A stretch of 39,414 bases of DNA from the NCBI GenBank assembly GCA_030538425.1, contig JAUNTZ010000023.1, positions 1 to 39,414 on the forward strand, written 5' to 3'. The notes under the pieces are model-generated. The model saw only the letters and a list, made by a program, of their open reading frames with translations. It was not told the DNA's origin and ran no database searches. Source of the DNA: Paracoccus sp. (in: a-proteobacteria). Lineage in GTDB: Bacteria > Pseudomonadota > Alphaproteobacteria > Rhodobacterales > Rhodobacteraceae. Position numbers and translations under genes: made by a program. The first letter of the stretch is position 1, and each line of letters starts with the position of its first letter. Shown piece by piece: positions 1-6,951 of this stretch.

Positions 1-55
1 TTTCCCCCACGCTGGTTTTCAAGACCAGAGCCTTAAACCACTCGGCCACTCTTCC
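1..55 (-). tRNA. tRNA-Ser (anticodon UGA), partial at window edge
   Basis: Read on the minus strand from 55 the sequence starts GGAAGAGUGGCCGAG, the usual 5' arm and D arm of a bacterial serine tRNA. The anticodon loop reads CUUGAAA, so the anticodon is UGA. The long variable arm, T arm and 3' end lie beyond the left edge. It is host DNA outside the prophage, just downstream of the original tRNA-Pro 3' end. Confidence 0.88.
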
Positions 56-82
56 GGTGGCAGCGGGATGGCCGTCTGCCGG

Positions 83-132
83 ATGGTCGGGGCGAGAGGA
101 TTCGAACCTCCGGCCTACGGTACCCAAAACCG
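83..132. other. attL: displaced 3' end of tRNA-Pro
   Basis: This 50-bp stretch repeats at 39339-39388 with a single difference (C at 103, T at 39359). On the minus strand it covers the anticodon loop through the encoded CCA of tRNA-Pro, but the 5' half of the tRNA is missing here. It is therefore the displaced tRNA end and the left attachment site. The differing base lies in the T loop (TTCGAAT here, TTCAAAT on the right); both are normal T-loop sequences. Confidence 0.9.
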
Positions 133-292
133 CGCCGACGCCCTGCCATCAAAGCGAAATATCGTAAAAAAGCACCCATTGTCAACCCAATGATAACAAT
201 GGGTTATGCGATGAATGAAAAAACCTCGAATACGATTTCTCAAGAGCCTTCGATTGATCTTCGTAAAGTAGCAGCCCCGCCGCCACCGCCTT
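133..292. other. Gene-free left end with an inverted repeat
   Basis: This AT-richer stretch follows attL. It contains a 9-bp inverted repeat, ACCCATTGT at 174-182 and ACAATGGGT at 196-204, overlapped by a -35-like TTGTCA at 179-184 with a poor -10. It may hold the promoter for the SRAP gene or arm-type sites for the integrase. No convincing gene is visible. Confidence 0.35.
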
Positions 293-643
293 ATGTTCTC
301 ATCATGTTCCGCACGATTCGAGACGCCGATGACCCGCCGATCCACCCCGCAGTCAAAAATGGACGAGCGCGCCTTTCCCTGTCGCATCCTGATTGCTGCG
401 CGCGGCACCGGGATCTGCGAGGACGTCCACGGCTGGCTGCGTGATCGGCTCGGGTATAGCAACTTCGCGGTTCATTCGGGGCGGTCGATCGGGCGCGACG
501 CCATCGCGTTTTACTTTCGGCATCCCGGCGCAGCGACAGAGTTTCTGCGAGCGTTCCCAGCCCTCGAACTTGCTGACGGAACGATGCGCGCGGGCTATAC
601 CAGTCCTTATCTGCCCGTGGGCCGCGCCGAGGAGGATGGCGAT
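293..643 (+). other. Unknown N-terminal domain in frame with the SRAP gene
   Basis: This open frame runs without a stop into the SRAP domain. Possible starts are ATG at 293, 329 or 359, none with a clear ribosome binding site; the start at 359 gives about 95 residues before SRAP. The sequence reads like a real small folded protein (for example DAIAFYFRHPG and FPALELADGT) and not like a shadow frame. It may be a separate small gene that lost its stop codon, or the N-terminal half of a true fusion. I do not recognise the domain and assign no function. Confidence 0.5.
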
Positions 644-1288
644 TTGTGCAATCTCTACAACAACACGGCCGCGCAAGACGCCACGCGCGCGCTGTTTGCA
701 GGTCACGCCTTCCGCGATCTGGCGGGCAACCTCCGGCCCGGCAGGGTCTATCCAGATCAGCAGGCGGCCATTATCCGCCACGGGGACGACGCGCTTGAGA
801 TGGTCAAGGCACGATGGGGCATGCCCTCGCCTCGCGGTGTCTTAAGGACCGAGCGAGATCCGGGCGTGACCAACGTGCGTAATCTCGGCTCGCCGCACTG
901 GCGACGCTGGCTCGGCCCTGCCCATCGGTGCCTCGTGCCGGTGACGGAATTTGCCGAGCCTCTTGGCGCGGGCCGGGGAAATCAATGGTTCGCAGCGGCC
1001 AAGCCCGGCACGCCGATGTTTTTCGCGGGCATCGAGACGCGCGGTTGGGCCTCTGTTCGCAAAGTCAAGGATGGTGAGACCGTCGATGACCTGTTCGCTT
1101 TTCTCACCTGCCCGCCCAATCGCGAGGTCGTAGCAGTCCACCCCAAGGCCATGCCGGTGATCCTGACCGATCCCGCCGAATGGGAAGCATGGATGACAGC
1201 GCCCTTCGAGATTGCGGCGAAGCTCCAACGCCCGCTGCCGGATGGTGCGCTGCGAATGGTCGACGAGCCGCCAAAGCCAGAGGTGTAA
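644..1288 (+). CDS. SRAP-family (YedK/HMCES-like) abasic-site DNA-protein crosslinking protein
   Basis: SRAP proteins shield abasic sites in single-stranded DNA by a covalent link through Cys2 exposed after Met removal. From the TTG at 644 the product begins MCNLYNN, putting the catalytic cysteine at position 2, and GAGGAGG at 629-635 sits 8 nt upstream, so I chose this start. Other expected residues are visible: N77 (TNVRN), E102 (VPVTEF) and H166 (VHPKAMP). Length is 214 aa, typical of the family. The frame is open upstream to 293, giving a 331-aa reading in which the cysteine would be internal (residue 119). In a phage it could protect replicating DNA or counter base-excising host enzymes; that role is inference. 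Confidence 0.85.
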   Translation: MCNLYNNTAAQDATRALFAGHAFRDLAGNLRPGRVYPDQQAAIIRHGDDALEMVKARWGMPSPRGVLRTERDPGVTNVRNLGSPHWRRWLGPAHRCLVPVTEFAEPLGAGRGNQWFAAAKPGTPMFFAGIETRGWASVRKVKDGETVDDLFAFLTCPPNREVVAVHPKAMPVILTDPAEWEAWMTAPFEIAAKLQRPLPDGALRMVDEPPKPEV

Positions 1289-1315
1289 AAACCGCCGCGA
1301 TCGGGATTTTAGGGC

Positions 1316-1344
1316 TTGCAATGTTCGTTTTGCGAACATATATT
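1316..1344 (+). promoter_or_regulatory. Promoter with palindromic operator in the spacer
   Basis: TTGCAA at 1316-1321 and TATATT at 1339-1344 are separated by 17 nt and precede the gene at 1395. Positions 1321-1339 form a palindrome, ATGTTCG-N5-CGAACAT, which overlaps the spacer almost exactly, as expected for a repressor site. It also reads GTTC-N7-GAAC, an inverted relative of the alphaproteobacterial LexA box (a direct repeat GTTC-N7-GTTC). The binder is unknown; the helix-turn-helix protein at 2175 and LexA are both candidates. Confidence 0.6.
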
Positions 1345-1394
1345 GTGTTTATAGGCAGACGGCAAAGGGCCGCGCCTCTCATCGGAGATCAAAA

Positions 1395-1745
1395 ATGCTG
1401 AACATCGACCTGAAAGCCTTCAAGGCACTCTGCGAATCCAGCCGGGCGCATTACGCACAATCTGGTATGGACGCCGAGATGATCGCACTCCTGCATTGCG
1501 ACGGCATCCAGATGCAGCGGAGCAAGTGGGGCCGCAAGGCTGAAGCCGAAGCCCCGGCAAGCGAAGGTGAAATCGCAGCCGACCTTCGTCAGGCCGCCAT
1601 GCGCTGCGTCGACCGGGCCTCTGAAAAGCAGATCAAATATCTTGCGGCTCTGATCGTTCGCGCCGGGAAAAGCAACCAGCGTTGGGATGGTGAACCGCTG
1701 TCCAAAGCCCGCGCCTCTCGCTACATCGAAGAACTGAAAGGCTGA
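1395..1745 (+). CDS. Small protein with a C-terminal DUF3072-like helical motif
   Basis: 116 aa. The ATG at 1395 is preceded by GGAG at 1384-1387. The first half (DLKAFKALCESS, then a charged region) is not recognised. Residues from about 78 to the end (SEKQIKYLAALIV ... LSKARASRYIEELK) resemble the DUF3072-type pattern of two helices ending in KA.AS..I..L; that is from memory. It is the first gene behind the palindromic promoter and lies 4 nt before the next gene, so they form an operon. Candidate accessory (moron or anti-defence) protein; no function can be read directly. Confidence 0.7.
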   Translation: MLNIDLKAFKALCESSRAHYAQSGMDAEMIALLHCDGIQMQRSKWGRKAEAEAPASEGEIAADLRQAAMRCVDRASEKQIKYLAALIVRAGKSNQRWDGEPLSKARASRYIEELKG

Positions 1746-1749
1746 ACAG

Positions 1750-2016
1750 ATGCAAGACGACTTGACCCGCGCTGATCTGGCCCGCCGCCCGCACATTGTG
1801 AAATACACAGGCGGCAAGACCCCCGGATACATTGGCTTCAAGACCGCTAAGAACGCCGAGGCGTTCAAGGCCCGCGCCACCGAATACGGGCCGGTTGAAA
1901 CCGCCAGCCCTGACGACTTGCCAAATGGATATTGGCGACCGCTGGAAATGTGGGAGCAGCGCGGGATTAATGGGGTGATCTCGCTCACGGGCGGCGAACT
2001 ATGGGTCCACCACTAA
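1750..2016 (+). CDS. Small hypothetical accessory protein
   Basis: 88 aa, starting 4 nt after the stop of the preceding gene and clearly in the same operon. The sequence is rich in aromatic and Gly residues (TGGKTPGYIGF, NGYWRPLEMW, GGELWVHH), suggesting a compact beta fold. I see no signal peptide or membrane segment and do not recognise the family. A strong hairpin follows the stop by 6 nt. Position and size fit an anti-CRISPR or other anti-defence candidate, but only by context. Confidence 0.65.
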   Translation: MQDDLTRADLARRPHIVKYTGGKTPGYIGFKTAKNAEAFKARATEYGPVETASPDDLPNGYWRPLEMWEQRGINGVISLTGGELWVHH

Positions 2017-2020
2017 ACAA

Positions 2021-2095
2021 AGCCCCGGCAGCCGTAGCTGCCGGGGTAATGTGGTGCGCCGGGGCGCTTGCCAACCGCACCCGAAGATACGGCGG
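2021..2095 (+). repeat. 75-bp structured element, copy A
   Basis: These 75 bp recur without change at 2571-2645, 550 bp away, each time directly behind a gene stop. The element starts with a perfect 10-bp hairpin (CCCCGGCAGC, loop CGTA, GCTGCCGGGG at 2023-2046). A second possible hairpin follows (GGTGCG pairing with CGCACC). Similarity decays after 2095 but patches continue. It could be a shared 3' UTR or terminator module, or a small RNA. Confidence 0.85.
2023..2046 (+). terminator. Perfect 10-bp hairpin after the 1395-2016 operon
   Basis: The stem CCCCGGCAGC/GCTGCCGGGG with a CGTA tetraloop begins 6 nt after the stop at 2016. No U-run follows, so it may act as a transcript-end stabiliser or a weak terminator rather than a classical intrinsic terminator. 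The second copy at 2573-2596 lies between converging transcripts. Confidence 0.55.
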
Positions 2096-2174
2096 ATCAA
2101 TGATACTGCCGGGCTGTGCTTTGCACATTATCGCCACCAAGCCGGGTCCGTCAACACAAAGGGCTTAAAACACG

Positions 2175-2567
2175 ATGACTAACAACGCTTTCGCCGCCTG
2201 CCTGATCCGCACCCTTGGCCTCACGGCCAGCGATCTGACCGAAATCGGCGGCTGGTCCGGCCCCCGGACGGCACAGTACATCATGGCCGGGACACGGCAA
2301 TGTCCGCCCGACGTGCTGGAGGCTCTCGAAGATTTGCAGGATGACCTTGAGTCCATCACCGATGAACTGGTCGCAAGGATTGAAGCGGGTGAGGCCGTGA
2401 TTTGGGTTTACCGTGATCTCGACCGCCTGCGCGATGACTGGCCCCATTGGCCGGGCCGGGGCAAGGCAGCAGGTGGATTCCTTGGTCCATTTCAGATCGC
2501 GGCTCACACAGCCGCCGCGATGATGGAGGAGAAAGGCATTGAGGTCGATCTGCTGTTCCCGGCATGA
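2175..2567 (+). CDS. DUF1870/Aca2-like helix-turn-helix regulator
   Basis: 130 aa. The N-terminal region (residues about 10-50, LGLTASDLTEIGGWS.RTAQYIMAG then CPPDVLEALEDL) has the XRE-type helix-turn-helix pattern of the DUF1870/YdiL family. The remainder keeps the layout I recall for anti-CRISPR-associated Aca2: a long helix, a YRDLDRLRDDWP-like segment, then a helix with IAAHTAAAMMEEKG. It has its own short leader (2096-2174) behind element copy A and is followed by copy B. As the only DNA-binding protein in this small cluster it is the natural candidate to bind the palindrome at 1321-1339. Aca2 assignment is an inference from memory, without alignment. Confidence 0.72.
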   Translation: MTNNAFAACLIRTLGLTASDLTEIGGWSGPRTAQYIMAGTRQCPPDVLEALEDLQDDLESITDELVARIEAGEAVIWVYRDLDRLRDDWPHWPGRGKAAGGFLGPFQIAAHTAAAMMEEKGIEVDLLFPA

Positions 2568-2570
2568 GTA

Positions 2571-2645
2571 AGCCCCGGCAGCCGTAGCTGCCGGGGTAAT
2601 GTGGTGCGCCGGGGCGCTTGCCAACCGCACCCGAAGATACGGCGG
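2571..2645 (+). repeat. 75-bp structured element, copy B
   Basis: Identical to 2021-2095. It starts 3 nt after the stop of the helix-turn-helix gene and carries the same 10-bp hairpin (2573-2596). Its hairpin would face the end of the late minus-strand transcript, which stops at 2732, so it may serve both directions. Both copies also encode the same first 16 codons of a tiny ATG reading frame (MWCAGALANRTRRYGG), which diverges afterwards. Confidence 0.85.
2573..2596. terminator. Perfect 10-bp hairpin between converging transcripts
   Basis: CCCCGGCAGC at 2573-2582 and GCTGCCGGGG at 2587-2596 close a CGTA loop. The plus-strand gene ends at 2567 and the late operon ends at 2732 on the minus strand, so the hairpin is placed to end or protect both transcripts. 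There is no U-run on either side. Confidence 0.5.
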
Positions 2646-2731
2646 CCTAATAACACTGCCGGGGTGTGGTTAGCAGCATTGTCTACGCGGGGCCGAACGT
2701 CAAGCAAACCGCGGGCGCGGTCGGCTCAAGA

Positions 2732-3088
2732 TCATGTCATCGCGCCCGCATCCCGCAGCGCCTCGGTGAGCGCGTCGGCCTCCTCGACCGCCTCATGGGC
2801 CTGACGCTTGGACCAGACGACCCGCGTGCGGCCCATTAGCCGCTCTGCAAACGCCCAAAGCTGCCCGAGCACGAAGACGATACCCACGATCCCCTCGGCC
2901 CAAAGCTCCGGCGAGCCGGGCAGCACGATGCCCGCAAGCAGCAGTATCCCGGCCAGCGTGGCGATGACCTGCGCAATAAAGCTGCGGTTGGTCAAAAAAA
3001 GCGACCATCGCGGCCCCTCACCCGCCTGACCGGCGATGCGGTTGGCTTGGGTAACAAGCTGATTGATCTGTCGGATGACGTTGAACAT
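2732..3088 (-). CDS. Holin-like membrane protein
   Basis: 118 aa. I chose the ATG at 3088 because AAGGAG lies 7 nt upstream on the minus strand; the longer reading to 3328 overlaps the amidase gene. Two hydrophobic helices are visible, around residues 37-58 (SFIAQVIATLAGILLLAGIVL) and 64-85 (GIVGIVFVLGQLWAFAERL), with charged ends. It is the last gene of the late operon, 11 nt after the amidase stop, and size, topology and place fit a class II-type holin that lets the endolysin act or depolarises the membrane. The exact family is not recognised. Confidence 0.72.
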   Translation of the reverse strand: MFNVIRQINQLVTQANRIAGQAGEGPRWSLFLTNRSFIAQVIATLAGILLLAGIVLPGSPELWAEGIVGIVFVLGQLWAFAERLMGRTRVVWSKRQAHEAVEEADALTEALRDAGAMT

Positions 3089-3099
3089 TGCTCGGCTCC

Positions 3100-3732
3100 T
3101 TAGTTGAGGATGAAAAACGCAGCCGCAGCCGCCAGCGCGAGGCCAAGGATGACGCCTGCGGTCAGGTCTGCGCGTTCGGCAGGTGCCGGGAGCGGCGGAA
3201 TCGTCACGGGCTTGGGATCGGGCCTGCGCGGCGGGGCCGTCGCAGCGGTGATCCGCGACCGCAGCTTGTCGCCCACCTGCACGGGCGGCGCGGGCGCTGC
3301 CATGCCGGGCAGCCATGTTACGTCCCATTTTCCCGCCTGCGCCACGCCCAACGTGATCGGCACTTCAGCATGGGTCAGCACAGTCTGCCGCGTGATCGGG
3401 ATCTTGTATTCCCGCGCCAGACGCGCCACTTCGGCCACCATCGCGTCAAGCTGCACCGGGGTAATCGGCGCGGCCCCCGGCGAAAAGGGCCGCTCACGCG
3501 CCCCGTGCATAGCGCAGAAGGCTATCCCGATGCTGTCAGTATTCAGCCGGGCGGTGTGTGCGGCATAGGTCGCGCTGTTATTGGGCTGGCGGATGGGCGC
3601 GGCATTGGTGCTGATCGGGTGCAGCCCGTCGATGACCGTGCCGTCGCCCTGCACAAGCCGGTGATAGGCCCGCAGATCGGCAGGTCCGGCGCGGTATCCG
3701 CCACCAGACCAATGTATAATAATGCGCTTCAT
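3100..3732 (-). CDS. N-acetylmuramoyl-L-alanine amidase (endolysin) with C-terminal membrane anchor
   Basis: 210 aa from the ATG at 3732, which has GGAGG upstream. The N-terminal 140 residues form an Amidase_2/PGRP domain that cuts the bond between muramic acid and L-Ala in peptidoglycan. Likely zinc ligands are H7 (RIIIHWS), H121 (VLTHAEV) and D137 (KWDVTW). A Pro-rich linker follows (about 145-185), then a hydrophobic C-terminal helix (VILGLALAAAAAFFIL). The membrane helix at the C-terminus is less usual than an N-terminal SAR signal and may tether the enzyme. The next gene encodes a holin-like protein, consistent with a lysis cassette. Confidence 0.88.
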   Translation of the reverse strand: MKRIIIHWSGGGYRAGPADLRAYHRLVQGDGTVIDGLHPISTNAAPIRQPNNSATYAAHTARLNTDSIGIAFCAMHGARERPFSPGAAPITPVQLDAMVAEVARLAREYKIPITRQTVLTHAEVPITLGVAQAGKWDVTWLPGMAAPAPPVQVGDKLRSRITAATAPPRRPDPKPVTIPPLPAPAERADLTAGVILGLALAAAAAFFILN

Positions 3733-3740
3733 GTCGCCTC

Positions 3741-3771
3741 CAAATGCAAAAGCCCCGCGCGATGGCGGGGC
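3741..3771 (-). terminator. Intrinsic terminator upstream of the lysis genes
   Basis: On the minus strand GCCCCGC-CATCGC-GCGGGGC (3771-3752) is followed by TTTTGCATTTG. The 7-bp GC stem plus T-run fits a rho-independent terminator. It sits between the membrane coiled-coil gene and the amidase, so amidase and holin expression may depend on read-through or antitermination. Confidence 0.6.
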
Positions 3772-3797
3772 GGAAGGTGTCAAGGATTGCTTGACGA

Positions 3798-4064
3798 CTA
3801 ACTGCTGATCTTACGGTCGATCCGATCGAGGGTTGACCGGACGCCGGATATCGATTCTTCGATGCGACCAAGCTGAACCGCCTGCTGGCGCGCCGCGGCG
3901 TCAAGCGTTTCGACTTTTGCCTCCAGCCGGGCGATCTCGCGCTCGTTACGGCTGGACACGGCCTTTCCGCTCGACAGCGCAACCTCCATCCGCGCCCACA
4001 GTCCGGCGACCACAACAATCAGAGGCGCGGCATCTTTCAGGCTGTCCCAATCCGGCAAGTTCAT
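3798..4064 (-). CDS. Small membrane-anchored coiled-coil protein of the lysis region
   Basis: 88 aa from the ATG at 4064, with GGAGG 6 nt upstream; an upstream in-frame ATG at 4076 overlaps this ribosome binding site and is less likely. Residues about 12-30 (APLIVVVAGLWARMEVAL) form one hydrophobic segment. The rest (EREIARLEAKVETLDAAARQQAVQLGRIEESI) is heptad-like coiled coil. An N-terminal anchor with an outer coiled coil is the layout of an inner-membrane spanin, though other phage proteins share it. No partner outer-membrane lipoprotein gene is evident nearby. Confidence 0.68.
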   Translation of the reverse strand: MNLPDWDSLKDAAPLIVVVAGLWARMEVALSSGKAVSSRNEREIARLEAKVETLDAAARQQAVQLGRIEESISGVRSTLDRIDRKISS

Positions 4065-4109
4065 ACGCGCCTCCATAAAGATGACAAATCAGCCAATCGG
4101 ATGTCGGCA

Positions 4110-5375
4110 CTAAAACGTCCCTCTCCACGACAGCGCCCACTCTTGATGCGGCTCGTCGGTCAGCACGCCCGCGACGGCACGATCTTTGCGCAACAGGCCG
4201 CGATGAGCGGGATAGTTGACGCCGCCGACCGCGTGAGCCGTCACATCCTGCTTTTGCATCGCATAGGACCATCCGGTCGCGGGAACATCGCTGGTCAGCA
4301 CCACGCTGCGGCCATCCGCGCCGATCTGGACCGTTTGCAGCGTGGCCCCGGTCAGCTCAAACCCTTCGTTCGTGACACCGCCAAACGCGTCATATTTGCC
4401 GGAGCGGTCAAATGTCAGGAAATCGCCCGCCGCCAGACCGGTCGAATAATCGAGAACCACCTGCTGCCCGGTCTGCCGCGCGGTTGGGATAAAAGGCGGA
4501 AGGTGCCGCCCTGCCTCGAAGCTGGTCAGATGATAGCCTATCAAGTCGGCCATCTTGCGGCTTTCGATCCAGTCAGGATGCACGTTGTTATCCGCGATCG
4601 CGAAAGGATACCAGCACGGCAATACGATACCGCCCAGATCCATCGTCGCTTTAACCTGTGCGAGCTTGACGCCGTAATCGGGGCCAGTCGCAGCTGCATA
4701 GCTGCCGATTTGAGTCGTGCAGGGAATCGCCGCATGACCGGTCGCCTCGGCGATGACGCGCAACCGGTCACGGCGGGCACGCATAAACGCCGTGTAATAG
4801 GCGGTCTCTGCCATCGCAGCATCTGCCTCGCCCTGCGAGAAAATGTCGTAGGGAACCGGCCCGGCGAGATCGCCCAGGACGGCCTGACCCTGCCGCAGCC
4901 AATAGGCCATGTTGTCGAGCAGTCGCGTGCCTTGCGTGCCGGTGGCGAGATCGGCATCAAATTCGGCGATGCCCATGCCGCCCTGCCCATTGCAGCCGGT
5001 CAGGATGCGCGGATTCGGCAGGCCCATCAGATACCGGCGGCGGCGCAGCGCAACAGAGGTCCAGAACGCCATCGTCCAGTTGCCTTCGACCACCGCCGGA
5101 CCAATGCCTGTCGCGGCCACGGTCTGGTCGTATCGTCCGCCCTGCGGACCCTGAAGATTGACTGTCTGACCGACGGTATTGCGCAGCCCCTTTACCATCA
5201 GCACACCGCCCGGATCTAACCGCGCCGCGCGGGCGTTGTCGGGCCGCGCCGATACCCCGTTAATCAGCGACAGGGACTGTCCGTCGTAAATGAGCCTCTG
5301 GATCGGACCGGGTGGCGGCAAATTTGCGCCGGTCATGGCGGCCACCAGCCCGTTAATTTGCGCCGCGTCAATCAT
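4110..5375 (-). CDS. SGNH-type esterase (sialate O-acetylesterase-like), tail-fibre associated
   Basis: 421 aa. Residues 31-36 (DGQSLS) match the block I GQS nucleophile motif of the SASA/SGNH family with S34 as the nucleophile; IFSQGEAD at 178-185 matches the HQGESD-like block, and NNVHP at 263-267 carries the likely catalytic His. Such enzymes remove acetyl groups from polysaccharides and, on phage tails, modify surface sugars. The start overlaps the stop of the fibre gene by 4 nt (ATGA), so the two are coupled and probably act together in adsorption. The C-terminal 130 residues look beta-rich and may be a sugar-binding or trimerisation part. Confidence 0.8.
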   Translation of the reverse strand: MIDAAQINGLVAAMTGANLPPPGPIQRLIYDGQSLSLINGVSARPDNARAARLDPGGVLMVKGLRNTVGQTVNLQGPQGGRYDQTVAATGIGPAVVEGNWTMAFWTSVALRRRRYLMGLPNPRILTGCNGQGGMGIAEFDADLATGTQGTRLLDNMAYWLRQGQAVLGDLAGPVPYDIFSQGEADAAMAETAYYTAFMRARRDRLRVIAEATGHAAIPCTTQIGSYAAATGPDYGVKLAQVKATMDLGGIVLPCWYPFAIADNNVHPDWIESRKMADLIGYHLTSFEAGRHLPPFIPTARQTGQQVVLDYSTGLAAGDFLTFDRSGKYDAFGGVTNEGFELTGATLQTVQIGADGRSVVLTSDVPATGWSYAMQKQDVTAHAVGGVNYPAHRGLLRKDRAVAGVLTDEPHQEWALSWRGTF

Positions 5376-6934
5376 CGCGCATCTCCTCGTGTCAAAATAA
5401 GGGCCTCATGCAAGGTCAACTGGCAGCCAGCACCCAAAGAAATGCGCTTGAGCGTCAGAGCTTTCAGGGCCGGGGGCGTGAACCGGACCGGTATCGTCAT
5501 CGGGCTTTGCCAGATCAGGGCAAGACCGTTGCGGTAATCCAGACTGGCCGCAAGTTGGATACGATCTCCGTTCGGATAATGGTGATCGTTATCCAGATAG
5601 GTCACGCCGGGCAGTTCAAACCGAAATCGAGAATACCCCGCGCCGCTGGCCAAGAGCGCGATCTGAAGCCGAGTGTCCGCATCGGTGGACAGCGTTAGCA
5701 CCGTTTGAGCACCAGAGCCGGTCGCGTTGACTGTGAAATCCAAAAAGACATCCAGCACCGGCACGGGATGCTCGATCAGCGGCGTGGCTGACAACCGTTC
5801 AAGATGCCCTGCACCGAACGCGATCCCATCAACGGTCATAACCGCAGCACTCGCACCCGCCCGCGCCAAACCGACGCCCCAATGCCCGGCGGGCGTCAGC
5901 GCCGCGACCGGACCAGCAGGCGCTGATGAGACATCAATGTGCAGCGCCGCTGCCGCTACGATCTGCTCGCGCAGAGATCCACCCGCCCCGTGTCCGCGTC
6001 CTATTATCGCCGCATCATGGGCCGTTTGCAGCGCCGCACTTAGCGCCAGATCGGGGACACGCGGGGGACGCGCGACGGCCTGCCAGCCCGACCAGATATT
6101 GCCGCTACGCCGACGCAGCCAGCGCAGCCCCGCAGCCTCGAAGTTCTGCACCAAGATGTCGGCCTCGCGGACGTTCCAGACCCGCCCGCCTGCGCCCAGA
6201 TCGGCCATCGGCGGTGCATTCGCTATCGATGTGTTGGCCGCGATAACTGCCTGATCGCCCGCTGCGTCAAAAACGTCGAGATTGCGGCGCGCAATGGGCG
6301 TGGACGCCTCCAGCCGCTCTACTCGGTCGGCAAAGCCCGGAACGACGGACTGCTGGACCCAAGCCCCCCACACCTCGCCGACGCGCACGCGGCGGTAGCT
6401 CTCGCCACTGACTGACTGCCATGTCTGGCTAATCCCTTGTGCCGTTTCATCTACGATAATATCTGCCGAAGCCGCCCCGCCGACGGGCGCATTGCTGATC
6501 TGCGCATCAACGACCGCGAGCCGGGCGGGTGCCGAGGTCCAGCTATTCGCGTTGCGGCTTACGGCGGCCGAATCCGCGGTGATGATGCTTTGGGCGGGAG
6601 TGAGCGCATCAATTGCGCTTTCCAGATGGGAGGTGTCGATGCGCTGGACAACACCCCAACGCGCGCCACTCTCGAAGAGCGGGTCATCGGCAAAGGCGGT
6701 GCGCGAACGGATCACAAGCGCGGTGCCCTCGCGCACAAAGATCTGTGTTACTGACGCAGGCAGACCGGGCGCCCCCGTTACGGCTGCGGCGCGCGAAGTA
6801 TAGATTGGCGAGGCGCGCGCTTCGGTTGCATCGATCCCGCCGACCAGATCAAGCATCAGCCTGCGGATATCGCTCATGTCCGGCGGAACATTATTCATCC
6901 AGACCTGCGAAACAGGTTTTGTCAAATTGACCAT
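5372..6934 (-). CDS. Phage tail fibre protein
   Basis: 520 aa from the ATG at 6934, which has GAGGG upstream and lies 18 nt after the preceding stop. The N-terminus (KPVSQVWMNNVPPDMSDIRRLM) looks like a conserved tail-attachment region. The middle carries two pyocin-knob-like segments (TWQSVSGESYRRVRVGEVWGAW cut short here, and RRRSGNIWSGWQAV), commonly repeated in host-recognition fibres. The C-terminal half is beta-rich. Alternative starts farther upstream overlap the preceding gene and lack support. It probably forms the receptor-binding fibre together with the esterase. Confidence 0.8.
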   Translation of the reverse strand: MVNLTKPVSQVWMNNVPPDMSDIRRLMLDLVGGIDATEARASPIYTSRAAAVTGAPGLPASVTQIFVREGTALVIRSRTAFADDPLFESGARWGVVQRIDTSHLESAIDALTPAQSIITADSAAVSRNANSWTSAPARLAVVDAQISNAPVGGAASADIIVDETAQGISQTWQSVSGESYRRVRVGEVWGAWVQQSVVPGFADRVERLEASTPIARRNLDVFDAAGDQAVIAANTSIANAPPMADLGAGGRVWNVREADILVQNFEAAGLRWLRRRSGNIWSGWQAVARPPRVPDLALSAALQTAHDAAIIGRGHGAGGSLREQIVAAAALHIDVSSAPAGPVAALTPAGHWGVGLARAGASAAVMTVDGIAFGAGHLERLSATPLIEHPVPVLDVFLDFTVNATGSGAQTVLTLSTDADTRLQIALLASGAGYSRFRFELPGVTYLDNDHHYPNGDRIQLAASLDYRNGLALIWQSPMTIPVRFTPPALKALTLKRISLGAGCQLTLHEALILTRGDAR

Positions 6935-6951
6935 CTTACCCTCGATTTTTC

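Noticed and set aside
83-132. Functional second tRNA-Pro at the left end
   Set aside because: Only the anticodon-loop-to-CCA part is present; the 5' half does not precede it on the minus strand, so it is an attachment-site remnant.
1321-1339. Standard LexA (SOS) box
   Set aside because: The alphaproteobacterial LexA site is a direct repeat GTTC-N7-GTTC; here the second half is inverted (GAAC), so a local repressor site is as likely. Kept only as a palindromic operator.
4101-5219. Long plus-strand open frame opposite the esterase gene
   Set aside because: It is antisense to a gene with clear catalytic motifs; composition is Arg/His/Pro-rich as in shadow frames of GC-rich DNA, and no ribosome binding site is seen.
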